From Mucilaginibacter rubeus (GTDB lineage: Bacteria; Bacteroidota; Bacteroidia; Sphingobacteriales; Sphingobacteriaceae), in the NCBI RefSeq assembly GCF_014643835.1, contig NZ_BMKD01000001.1:434001-498000 (forward strand): 64,000 bases of DNA. Direction: 5' to 3'. Position numbers and translations under genes: made by a program. Below are positions 9,725 through 18,263 of this stretch, piece by piece. The stretch's first letter is position 1, and each line of letters opens with the position of its first letter. Under the pieces are notes generated by a model that worked only from the letters and a program-made list of their open reading frames with translations, was not told the origin of the DNA and ran no database searches.

Positions 9725-12700
9725 ATGATTAAAAAACTACCCTTGCTGTTTGTTTTATTATTGGGCATGCTAAAAGCCGAGGCCCAGGATTCGGTACAGT
9801 ACAGGATGATCCTTATTGGCGATGCCGGCGAAATAGATCTGCAGCAAAGTGCCGTTTTGAAACATGCCGCTGCCAATATTCTTAAAAATAAAACTTCGGT
9901 ATTTTATCTGGGCGATAATATCTATCCACGGGGAATGGGTTTGCCGGGTAGTTCTGAAGAAGCCGAAACTAAAAAGATCCTGCAATCGCAATATCTACCT
10001 ATGCGCGCCACCGGTGCGCCTGTTTACTTTATACCGGGTAATCATGACTGGGACAAGATGGGCCCGCTTGGTTTAGCTAAAATAAAACGCCAGTGGGCGT
10101 TTTTGGATCAGCAGGGCGATAAGCTGCTTAAAATGGTGCCCGAAAACGGCTGCCCCGATCCGGTTGAGATCAACCTTACCAATGACCTTACCGTAATAGC
10201 TTTTGACAGCGAATGGTGGTTATATCCATTCAATAAAAGTAACCCCGGCGCCGAGTGCGATTGTAAAAACAAAGATGACATTGCCGATAAGATCAAGCTG
10301 ATCTTTGAGCGCAATAAAGATAAAGTGATCATCCTGGCATCGCACCATCCATTCCAGAGTTATGGTACGCATGGCGGATATTTTTCGCTTAAAGATCATA
10401 TCTTCCCGCTTACTGTGGCTAATAAAGACCTTTGGGTGCCCTTGCCTGTTATAGGTTCGCTTTACCCGTTTTTGCGCTCTACATTTTCAAACCCCGAAGA
10501 TTTGGGGCATCCCTTGTATAAAGACATGATCAGAAAGGTGGATGCTGTTTTTGGAAGTTTTCCAAACCTGATCCACGTGGCGGGTCATGAGCATAGCTTG
10601 CAATTCATTAAAAGTAAACAGGTGCAGGTGGTTAGCGGCGCTGGTGCCAAGCAAACCTACGCCATTAAAGGCAAATACTCACTTTTTGCTGACGCTACGC
10701 AAGGCTACGTAACTGCCGATCTGCTGATAGATAAACGGGTGCGTTTCACGTATTATATCGACAGTGATAAAGGTGTTAAACAGGTGTTTACGTATACGCA
10801 GCCTTATACATCTGTAAAAAATGTCCCTGATACGCTGCACACGCCTATTAAGGCAGATAGCATAATGGTTAGGGTCCATCCGAAATACGATAGCGTAAGC
10901 AATTTTCACCGTCGCTGGTTTGGCGAAAACTACCGTAAGGAGTGGGCTGCCGAAACTAAGCTGCCTGTGATAAGGCTGTCACAAATTCATGGCGGATTAA
11001 AGGCCGAAAGCATTGGCGGCGGGTTCCAAACACACTCGCTTCGTTTAATTGATAAGGATGGGAAGGAGTGGGTGCTGCGCAGTGTTGAGAAACAGCCCGA
11101 AAAGATTTTGCCCGACGAATTCCAGGAGACCTTTGCTAAAGATTGGGTTAATGATGCCATGAGCGCCCAGCACCCGTTTTCGGCGTTGATAGTACCACCG
11201 CTGGCCGATGCCGCCCGTGTGCCGCATGCCAACCCGATAATCGGTGTGGTATCGGCTGATCCTGTTTTAGGTCAATATGCAAATATTTTTGCCAATAAAG
11301 TTTGTTTGCTTGAAGAACGCGAACCAGGTGGCAAATCCGATAATACCGTGAAGATGATCGGTAAAATGCTGGAGGATAATGATAATACAGTAGATGGCGA
11401 CGAATTTTTACGTGCCCGCCTGCTCGATTTGCTTATTGGCGACTGGGACAGGCACGGCGACCAGTGGCGCTGGCGCGATGAGGATAAAGGGAAAGGCAAG
11501 TTTTATACCGCCGTTCCGCGCGACCGCGATCAGGTATTTTACACCAACCAGGGTGTATTGCCAACCATAGCAGCGCAGCCATGGGTAGCGCCGAACCTGC
11601 AGGGCTTTAGCGGTGAGATCTACAGCGTAAAATATTCCTTATGGAAAACCATGTTTATGCAACGGTGGCCATCGGTACAATACAGTCATGAACAATGGAC
11701 CAAAATTGTGAATGATTTTGTCGCTGCCGAAACTGACGACGTATTGGAAGCCGGTTTAAGGCGCCTGCCCGAATCATCGTATAAATTAAGGCATGATGTA
11801 TTGCTAAAGCAACTGAAAGAACGGCGCGCTAATATCCCGGCCGAAATGGAGTATTACTACAAATTCATCAATAAAATAGTTGATATCCACACTTCAAATA
11901 AAAATGAGCTGGTAACGGTGAAAGATGAGCCTAATGGCAGTCTCAATGTGATCATCAATAAGATCAATAAAGATGGTGAGATTAAGGATACGCTCATGAA
12001 CCAGAATTATCATCCTGATATTACCAAAGAGCTCCGCATTTATGTAAGCGGCGGCGATGATAAGGTAGTGCTTGATAATGCCACATCACCAATAAAACTG
12101 AGGTTTATCGATAGCACAGGCACCAAAACTTACAATATTGTAAAATCGCTTAACACGGTACAGCTTTATGACCGTGGCAAAAAGCTGAGTATAACTGGCG
12201 ACGAATCAAGGGTTAACAAACACATAAGCAAGGATAGCGCTAATACGTCATACTTAAGAGTTAATCTGATGAATGTGATAGCGCCGCTGGCTAATATCTC
12301 TTACAACCCGGATGAGGGCGTATTGCTTGGAGCAGGTTTTAAATATACTCACCAGGAGGGTTTTCAAAAACTGCCTTACAACGATGTGCAAACAGTGTTT
12401 GCCAGTCACTCGTTCACAACAAAGGCTTTTAAGATTAAATATAACGGCGAGTGGATCCACGCTTTTGGCAAAGCCGACTTTTTGATGGATGCCCAGCTCG
12501 ACTTTCCGGATAACATCAATTTTTTTGGCAGGGGCAACGAAACGCTGTTTGTTAAAGTTGGCGATTATCGCAAATATTATCGTACCCGCTTTGATAATTT
12601 TACCTTTAGCCCAGCCTTTAGGTGGCGTAATGAATCGGGAACTTCTGTAACGGTAGGTCCTGCTTTTCAGTACTATAAATTAGATGTTGACGACAATATC

Positions 12701-13330
12701 GGCCGATTTATTACATATCCGTTACTCACAAATGCGCCCGACAGTTATACCTTTGATAAAACAAAAATGCATGCCGGTATAGTTGTTAACTTTACCAGTG
12801 ATAAACGCAATGACAAGATACTTCCGGCCTGGGGAAGTTTTGTAAATATTAAACTTCAGGAGTTTAATGGCTTAAATAATAACTCCACAAGTTTTGCCCA
12901 GCTTATACCCCAGGTTGCTTTGTACAAAAGCCTGAATGCCAAAAGCACTATTGTTTTGGCGGATAGGATGGGCGGCGGCATTACCATCGGAAAAACCGCT
13001 TTTTATCAGTCGTTGTTTTTAGGCGGGCAGGATAACTTATTAGGCTACAGGTTATACAGGTTTGCCGGCCAGCATAGTTTTTATAATAACCTGGAGTTGA
13101 GGATAAAATTAACTGATTTTGCCAGTTATATAGTTCCCGGACAAATAGGTGTTTTAGGATTTTATGATATAGGCCGTGTTTGGGAAAACGGGCAAGGCTC
13201 GGATAAATGGCACAACGGCACCGGTGCAGGTTTTTATGTTGCTCCTGCACGATTGGCAGTTATTAAGATAATCGCCGGTTACTCTGAAGAAGGATGGTAC
13301 CCTTATCTTTCAACAAGTTTCAGATTTTAA
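9725..13330 (+). CDS. Metallophosphoesterase / CotH-HipA-like kinase / Omp85 barrel fusion
   Basis: A 1201-residue secreted protein with signal peptide (cut after AEAQ, residue 21) and three regions. Residues ~25-330 are a calcineurin-like phosphoesterase with all metal motifs: GD (32-33), GDN (63-65), GNHD (105-108), ASHHP and AGHEH (286-290). Residues ~430-620 look like a divergent kinase: a Gly-rich loop GGGFQ (431-435) followed by SLRL and VLRSVEK, a catalytic-loop-like DWDRHGDQ (573-580), and VPRDRDQVF (acidic residues 600, 602), the same order as in CotH/HipA/FAM20-type kinases. Residues ~820-1201 are strand-rich, contain LGGQDNLLGYR and end in aromatic STSFRF, as in Omp85/BamA-TamA barrels. 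The enzymatic parts would sit on one side of the outer membrane. The gene lies 50 bases after the propeller gene in the ppk1 operon. Confidence 0.85.
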   Translation: MIKKLPLLFVLLLGMLKAEAQDSVQYRMILIGDAGEIDLQQSAVLKHAAANILKNKTSVFYLGDNIYPRGMGLPGSSEEAETKKILQSQYLPMRATGAPVYFIPGNHDWDKMGPLGLAKIKRQWAFLDQQGDKLLKMVPENGCPDPVEINLTNDLTVIAFDSEWWLYPFNKSNPGAECDCKNKDDIADKIKLIFERNKDKVIILASHHPFQSYGTHGGYFSLKDHIFPLTVANKDLWVPLPVIGSLYPFLRSTFSNPEDLGHPLYKDMIRKVDAVFGSFPNLIHVAGHEHSLQFIKSKQVQVVSGAGAKQTYAIKGKYSLFADATQGYVTADLLIDKRVRFTYYIDSDKGVKQVFTYTQPYTSVKNVPDTLHTPIKADSIMVRVHPKYDSVSNFHRRWFGENYRKEWAAETKLPVIRLSQIHGGLKAESIGGGFQTHSLRLIDKDGKEWVLRSVEKQPEKILPDEFQETFAKDWVNDAMSAQHPFSALIVPPLADAARVPHANPIIGVVSADPVLGQYANIFANKVCLLEEREPGGKSDNTVKMIGKMLEDNDNTVDGDEFLRARLLDLLIGDWDRHGDQWRWRDEDKGKGKFYTAVPRDRDQVFYTNQGVLPTIAAQPWVAPNLQGFSGEIYSVKYSLWKTMFMQRWPSVQYSHEQWTKIVNDFVAAETDDVLEAGLRRLPESSYKLRHDVLLKQLKERRANIPAEMEYYYKFINKIVDIHTSNKNELVTVKDEPNGSLNVIINKINKDGEIKDTLMNQNYHPDITKELRIYVSGGDDKVVLDNATSPIKLRFIDSTGTKTYNIVKSLNTVQLYDRGKKLSITGDESRVNKHISKDSANTSYLRVNLMNVIAPLANISYNPDEGVLLGAGFKYTHQEGFQKLPYNDVQTVFASHSFTTKAFKIKYNGEWIHAFGKADFLMDAQLDFPDNINFFGRGNETLFVKVGDYRKYYRTRFDNFTFSPAFRWRNESGTSVTVGPAFQYYKLDVDDNIGRFITYPLLTNAPDSYTFDKTKMHAGIVVNFTSDKRNDKILPAWGSFVNIKLQEFNGLNNNSTSFAQLIPQVALYKSLNAKSTIVLADRMGGGITIGKTAFYQSLFLGGQDNLLGYRLYRFAGQHSFYNNLELRIKLTDFASYIVPGQIGVLGFYDIGRVWENGQGSDKWHNGTGAGFYVAPARLAVIKIIAGYSEEGWYPYLSTSFRF

Positions 13331-13353
13331 AGAAGGGTAAAATTATAATTAAA

Positions 13354-15711
13354 ATGCACACGGAAGTACTCAATATAAGCAAAAACGAATGCACCATTTG
13401 TCAGGTTGAAACATGCCTGACTTTTAACCCGTTCGTGGCACATTTAAAAGAACGGATCGCTACCGAAAAAACGCTCAAAAGCGAGTTTTATCGCTACGTT
13501 TTGGAGCGTTTTGAGCACGATATATGTATTGACCTGGATATGCGACCAACAGATGCCGAAAAGTACCGGGAAATGCTGGAGCTCATTTACTCCATACTGA
13601 CACCGCCAATAGCTAACGAAAAGGAATTTCACTGGGCGCTAAGTACACCGGTACCTGATAAAATATTTTTCAGTACTGAGGCTTTTTATGATTTCCATTC
13701 AAGTCATCATTCTAATTTATATGCGTTGAATGTATCCAAGAACGAAATGTTCAGTGACAGGCAAAAGCGGTTCATTTATAACCTGATTCTTGAACGGATG
13801 TATGGCTTTTCGTCGGCAATTAAGAATGAATTGCTGTTTTCATACGAAGATCCTGAAACCGGTCTTTCAAGGTATTTTAATATCCAGACTGATGCCCGCT
13901 TCGTGGAGGTTGAATTGAATGGCGAACTGCCCGAACTTAGCTTTGATACTATTGAACCCTATTTACATTCACATACCAGCCTTGAGTTAATTGAAAAGGT
14001 AATACCACTTAATATTTTTAAATTCAAGGGGTTCACAATAATTACGTTAACAGATGTAACGTTAACGCATGCACTTGAAAATATTCGTACCGAGCTGGTT
14101 AACCATTCGGCAAATGAGGAGGAGCAATATGCGCACATCATCAGCTCGCTAAAATCCCTTGCCGAAAGCCCAGGCATTGAGTTTGGGTTGATGCCTTTTT
14201 TAACCATCAATAATGAGCCTATTTTTGATAACGACGAATGCTCCAGAAGTATCCTGCTTAAGGCCGCTAAAGATTTTAACCTTGCGGAAGAAACGTTTGA
14301 CGCCATCATTGATGATTACAACCAGAACCCGAGGCCTATCTTTTTCAATTCCATTACCGACGAAAAGATAGGTAAATTCCCCTTTTTGCAGGTTTTGAAA
14401 CAAGCCGGCATTAAATCTTACGGAATTTTCCCGGTGTACTACAATAAGAAAAATGTAGGCATCATGGAAGTGTTTTCATATAAAGAGATTGTTTTTTACG
14501 AAAAACTGCTCTCGAAATTACAGGCTACTATCCCGCTGATTGCCCAATTGCTGCAAAACAGCATCGATCAGTTTGAGGCCCGCATTTCAAGTGTTATCAA
14601 AAATAAATTTACCTCGTTGCAACCGTCGGTTCAATGGAAGTTTAATGAAGTGGCCTGGAATTATCTTAAGGAAAAAAGAAAGAGGAAAAAGAGCCCTGAA
14701 ATTGAAACAGTATCATTCAGCCATGTTTACCCTTTATTTGGTGCGGTTGATATCCGTAACTCCACGGTTGAGCGTAACAGCGCCCTGCAGGAGGATTTGA
14801 AAAATCTGCTCACCATACTTATTGAAACGCTTCAGGTTTTAAATGAAAATATTCATTTAAGCCTTACCGGCAAGCTGGTATCTAAATGCGAAGAGTGGCT
14901 CGAACGCATCAGCGGTTATATTACTACCAATGATGAATTGATGCTGGATACTTTCCTTCATAACGAGATTAATCCTTTCCTGGAGCATTTCAGAAATAAT
15001 TACCCTGCCGAAAGGGAAACTATTGACAGGTATTTTAATGCCATGAATGAGGAAACCGGCGCTTCGTTTGAAAACAGGCGCAACCTGGAAACCTCCATGC
15101 AGCTTATCAATACTTCTATCAACCAATACCTGGAGCAGGCTCAGACAGAAGTGCAGGAATCATTTCCCTGTTATTTTGAAAAATTCCGTACCGATGGGGT
15201 GGAATATGATATTTACATAGGGCAATCAATAGCGCCGCAACGCGTTTTCGATATGCTGTACCTTAAAAATATCCGTTTGTGGCAGTTACGATCAATGGCC
15301 GAGATAGCCCGGATGACAAACGACCTTGGCGATCAGCTTTCACGTCCTTTGCAAACCACGCACTTAATATTTATTCACTCAAACGCTATAGATATCAGTT
15401 TCAGAAACGATGAAAGGCGTTTTGACGTTGAGGGGGCCTATAATATCCGTTACGAGGTGGTAAAAAAGCGGATTGATAAAGTTTTAATAGCAGGAACTTT
15501 TGAACGCCTTACCCAGCCCGGCAAAATAGCCATGGTATATTTTAACCCAACAGAAGCTGCTGAATATGACGAGTACATCAGGTACCTGCAAGTACAAGGC
15601 TATTTGCTGGATGACCTGGAATATCTTGAACTGGAAGAGTTACAGGGCGTTACAGGCTTAAAAGCGTTAAGGGTTGGAGTTAATTATCAATTGCCGTTAT
15701 TAAATAGCTAA
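13354..15711 (+). CDS. GAF-domain protein of unknown function
   Basis: The ATG at 13354 (785 residues) is preferred because an earlier in-frame ATG at 13294 lies inside the preceding gene. The N-terminal part is helical and hydrophilic with no signal peptide. A GAF-like sensor region is placed at roughly 250-420 (KFPFLQVLKQAG, SYGIFPVYYNKKNVGIMEVFS). After it comes HVYPLFGAVDIRNST, which resembles the first metal-binding strand of class III nucleotide cyclases, but the second metal and base-binding motifs are not evident, so cyclase activity is not claimed. A conserved-looking stretch FRTDGVEYDIYIGQS lies near residue 630. It is the last gene of the ppk1 operon, 23 bases after the barrel fusion. 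Confidence 0.7.
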   Translation: MHTEVLNISKNECTICQVETCLTFNPFVAHLKERIATEKTLKSEFYRYVLERFEHDICIDLDMRPTDAEKYREMLELIYSILTPPIANEKEFHWALSTPVPDKIFFSTEAFYDFHSSHHSNLYALNVSKNEMFSDRQKRFIYNLILERMYGFSSAIKNELLFSYEDPETGLSRYFNIQTDARFVEVELNGELPELSFDTIEPYLHSHTSLELIEKVIPLNIFKFKGFTIITLTDVTLTHALENIRTELVNHSANEEEQYAHIISSLKSLAESPGIEFGLMPFLTINNEPIFDNDECSRSILLKAAKDFNLAEETFDAIIDDYNQNPRPIFFNSITDEKIGKFPFLQVLKQAGIKSYGIFPVYYNKKNVGIMEVFSYKEIVFYEKLLSKLQATIPLIAQLLQNSIDQFEARISSVIKNKFTSLQPSVQWKFNEVAWNYLKEKRKRKKSPEIETVSFSHVYPLFGAVDIRNSTVERNSALQEDLKNLLTILIETLQVLNENIHLSLTGKLVSKCEEWLERISGYITTNDELMLDTFLHNEINPFLEHFRNNYPAERETIDRYFNAMNEETGASFENRRNLETSMQLINTSINQYLEQAQTEVQESFPCYFEKFRTDGVEYDIYIGQSIAPQRVFDMLYLKNIRLWQLRSMAEIARMTNDLGDQLSRPLQTTHLIFIHSNAIDISFRNDERRFDVEGAYNIRYEVVKKRIDKVLIAGTFERLTQPGKIAMVYFNPTEAAEYDEYIRYLQVQGYLLDDLEYLELEELQGVTGLKALRVGVNYQLPLLNS

Positions 15712-15782
15712 AAGCCTAAGGCTGAAAGCTTAAAGCGACAAGAAATCAAATAAAGCAAAAAAAGCTTTCAGCCTTAGGCTTT
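15711..15782. repeat. Long inverted repeat between convergent genes, likely bidirectional terminator
   Basis: Two perfect 21-base arms (15711-15731 and 15762-15782) flank a 30-base A-rich loop. The left arm begins at the last base of the GAF gene stop codon, and the right arm overlaps the stop and last codons of the acetyltransferase on the other strand. The arms are built from AAGC/GCTT words (AAAGCCTAAGGC, GAAAGCTT), a style seen in repeated intergenic hairpins of Sphingobacteriaceae. Confidence 0.75.
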
Positions 15783-16325
15783 CGGCTTTGAGCTTGATAA
15801 GATCGCTTTCCTCATTAATAAATCGGTTTGCTTATCGCTTCCCAGGACAAATTCATGGCTGCTGAATACTTCAAAGCCATGTTTTTCATAAAAGGCAATT
15901 GCTTTTAGGTTGTGTTCCCAAACACCAAGCCAAACGTATTGCAGGTTTTTATCCGTAGCTGCTTTTAAGGTGAAATCAATAAATTGGTGGCCTATCTTTT
16001 TGCCGTGATATTCGGCCAAAACATAAATGCGCTCAATTTCAACTGCCGCAGGATCCTGAAATTCTGTTTGGGCGTGGCTATAGTTTAGCTTGAGATAACC
16101 GGTTATTTCACCATCCAGCATCGCGAAGAAAAAATGAGAGTTTGGGTTACTGAGCTCTGCTTGTATTTTTTGCGGAGTGAAGGCTACAGATGCATAAGCC
16201 TCCATATCTTCTGGTTTATTTAAATGAGCAAAGAAATCAAAAAACGTTTTTTTGCTTAACTCCAATAATACGTCGGCATCAGCCAAAGTTAATTTTTTAA
16301 TTGTTACAGTTTCGGAAATAGCCAT
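15774..16325 (-). CDS. GNAT family N-acetyltransferase
   Basis: This 183-residue protein has the GNAT fold markers: IERIYVLAEYHGKKIG gives strand 4 and the acetyl-CoA pyrophosphate-binding loop, followed by WLGVWEHNLKAIAFYEKHGF with the conserved N, A, FYxKxGF of motif B. It would transfer an acetyl group from acetyl-CoA to an amine; the substrate is unknown, although the layout resembles small-molecule or peptide acetyltransferases. The last residues (SSSKPKA) are encoded by the intergenic inverted repeat, so its C-terminus appears to have been extended or replaced by that element. The gene lies 25 bases after the sigma-factor partner gene and may share its transcript. Confidence 0.88.
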   Translation of the reverse strand: MAISETVTIKKLTLADADVLLELSKKTFFDFFAHLNKPEDMEAYASVAFTPQKIQAELSNPNSHFFFAMLDGEITGYLKLNYSHAQTEFQDPAAVEIERIYVLAEYHGKKIGHQFIDFTLKAATDKNLQYVWLGVWEHNLKAIAFYEKHGFEVFSSHEFVLGSDKQTDLLMRKAILSSSKPKA

Positions 16326-16350
16326 CAGGCAAATCTAAAAAACTAATCCT

Positions 16351-16941
16351 TTAATCAAATTGTTCTTTCAACCTCACCAGTCTGTCAATCATAAGGTTTA
16401 GCTTTTCTTCCTCGTTCTTAAACATCCGGGGTTTAAGGTAAAACGTAGTGAACAAAAACCAGATCCCGATTGATGTATATGTTACTATTTTAAAGGTGAG
16501 TGATGAATGTTCAAGTACCTCGATAAAATACATGGCTAAACCGGCGCTTAGCAACAATATATAGGTATAATAAAACCAGCCTATAACTTTGCTCCGGTTT
16601 TTTTGATATGCCTTAAGGCTGTCAAGATATTCGGCAGGATTGAGGGTTGCATCGCGCTTACTCAAAATGTGATAATGACGTACCATTAACGAAAGATACA
16701 TCAACATGGTTACCAGTACGATGAGGATCCCGATAGTAGTAACTGCAGACTTAAATGCCAGAAAAAAAGTGACGACAAAAGCAAACGCAACGGTTACAAC
16801 CATGGCCACAATACTCCAGTATAACTTTTGGGTTATACTCCTTATTCCCTTCTTTACCTGCTTCAGCACCTCATCCACCGAAAGCTGATCTGGTTTTGGC
16901 TGTCCCTGCCAAACCGACATCAAATGATCAAAGTCTTTCAT
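16351..16941 (-). CDS. Four-helix membrane protein, probable ECF sigma partner
   Basis: A 196-residue protein with a cytoplasmic N-terminal ~38 residues (HLMSVWQGQPKPDQLSVDEV) and four hydrophobic segments in two pairs (about 42-62, 68-88, 124-140, 150-168), then a basic tail. Its start overlaps the end of the sigma-factor gene by 14 bases, which implies translational coupling. Genes in this position commonly encode anti-sigma factors, but no zinc-binding anti-sigma motif (HxxxCxxC) is present, so the role is inferred from position only. Confidence 0.65.
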   Translation of the reverse strand: MKDFDHLMSVWQGQPKPDQLSVDEVLKQVKKGIRSITQKLYWSIVAMVVTVAFAFVVTFFLAFKSAVTTIGILIVLVTMLMYLSLMVRHYHILSKRDATLNPAEYLDSLKAYQKNRSKVIGWFYYTYILLLSAGLAMYFIEVLEHSSLTFKIVTYTSIGIWFLFTTFYLKPRMFKNEEEKLNLMIDRLVRLKEQFD

Positions 16942-17425
16942 ACTGGTTATATAACTCCGTTAATTTTTGTTTTATACGATAAATTTTCACCCTCAAATTT
17001 CCTTCTGATATACCCGAAATTTCGGCAATTTCGGGGTATGGCACCTCATCAAGTACCATAGTTATAATAATCCTTTCTGATTCTTCCAGTTTTGAAATAC
17101 ACTTATAGAGCAAAGCTACCTGCTCGTTTTTATCCGATAGTTCTTCTCGTTTTGTTTCTGCTAATTGTGGGGTTAGTTCGTCTTTGGCCTGGCGTTTTTC
17201 CGAGCGCAAATAGGTTAAACAGGTATTTACAGCAATGCGGTAAATCCAGGTTGATATCATGGCCTGGTTACGGAATTTCTCTAAATTTTGCCAAACCTTT
17301 AAAAAGGTTTCCTGTAGCAGGTCGTTGGCGGCATCGTCATCGCCGGTATAACCATAGCACAGATGGAATATCTTTTTAGAATTAGCTTCATATATCTGCT
17401 TGAATGCTGCTTCTTTGTTGGCCAC
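16928..17425 (-). CDS. ECF-type RNA polymerase sigma factor
   Basis: A 165-residue sigma-70 family protein. Region 2 (about 10-80) shows DDDAANDLLQETFLKVWQNL, the core-binding and -10-recognition helices, and STWIYRIAVNTCLTYLR. Region 4 (about 110-160) shows LEESERIIITMVL and YPEIAEISGISEGNLRVKIYRIKQKL, the helix-turn-helix for the -35 element. There is no region 1 or 3, as in the ECF class. It should direct RNA polymerase to a small regulon, probably under control of the membrane protein encoded immediately downstream. Confidence 0.93.
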   Translation of the reverse strand: MANKEAAFKQIYEANSKKIFHLCYGYTGDDDAANDLLQETFLKVWQNLEKFRNQAMISTWIYRIAVNTCLTYLRSEKRQAKDELTPQLAETKREELSDKNEQVALLYKCISKLEESERIIITMVLDEVPYPEIAEISGISEGNLRVKIYRIKQKLTELYNQYERL

Positions 17426-17466
17426 TTCAGTTAATTTTATATTTAGACGATGTTAAGCTTTATATG

Positions 17467-17994
17467 TTACAACAAGTGATCATTCTTTTTAAACCAGCCC
17501 AGCTTGCTTTCGGCATCGCTTATTAGTTTATTGTAACTGTCCTGGTAATCAAACTGTAAGTCTTCGTGGAGCTTATTGATTAAGCCACGGATCTTTTCAA
17601 CCTGCCTTATTAATATCAGCCTTAAAGGCTTGTATGATGTACGCCTGTCGGCATATTCAAGGTAATTTTCGCAAAAATTGATCAGCAATTCAATCTCAGC
17701 ACCTTTTGATGCCATAAACTTGATGTATTTACTCAGCAATCTCAATATTTTGCGCATGCCCTTTGCAGCGTTGTAACTTAATGATGATAACTGGCTGAAC
17801 ATGAAGCCGGCTTCGGCTTTTACTTTTTCTACAAAGGCGGCTTCATCATGGGCTTCAAAAAGCAGGTAGGCCAACAGCTCTTTGTTTTCCTTTTTGTAGC
17901 GTGCCAGGCGCAGCATTAATTCGGCCAGCTGCTCGTTAGGCAGGTGCTGAATTTCTTTTTTTATATGCTGTAATCCGTAGGCGGTAGTAGTCAT
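17467..17994 (-). CDS. Conserved-type helical protein of unknown function
   Basis: A 175-residue soluble protein, predicted almost wholly helical, rich in Leu, Lys and Glu, with no signal peptide or recognised domain. It starts with IKKEIQHLPNEQLAELMLRLARYKKENKELLAYLLFEA, reminiscent of short helical repeats. It lies 41 bases upstream of the ECF sigma gene on the same strand and could head that operon. Confidence 0.6.
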   Translation of the reverse strand: MTTTAYGLQHIKKEIQHLPNEQLAELMLRLARYKKENKELLAYLLFEAHDEAAFVEKVKAEAGFMFSQLSSLSYNAAKGMRKILRLLSKYIKFMASKGAEIELLINFCENYLEYADRRTSYKPLRLILIRQVEKIRGLINKLHEDLQFDYQDSYNKLISDAESKLGWFKKNDHLL

Positions 17995-18238
17995 GTTGTA
18001 AATAAGCAGGCAAAATACTAATTGTTTAAATATTTTTCACGAATTGCATTTAAGCTTGATTCAATTAGAACGAATTACACGAATGGGTCTACTAATTATA
18101 TTGATGTAATTAATGTAGTTCGCAAAATTAGTTAAGAAATTAAAATAGCGTTTGCTGGGGCAACGATTTTATTTCCTCATCCGATTTAAACGGAAAATAG
18201 AATATTCCCATAGCAGTTTAAACAGCGCGTAAATTTTG

Positions 18239-18246
18239 TAGTTTTG
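18239..18246 (+). promoter_or_regulatory. Candidate -7 element for the symporter gene
   Basis: TAGTTTTG fits TAnnTTTG exactly, 17 bases before the symporter ATG. At the expected upstream spacing (19 bases) there is TTT rather than TTG. Confidence 0.45.
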
Positions 18247-18263
18247 CAGGCTTATTAAATTAA

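Noticed and set aside
16351-17425. Classical zinc anti-sigma factor pair
   Set aside because: The membrane partner has no HxxxCxxC motif, so only a position-based assignment is justified.
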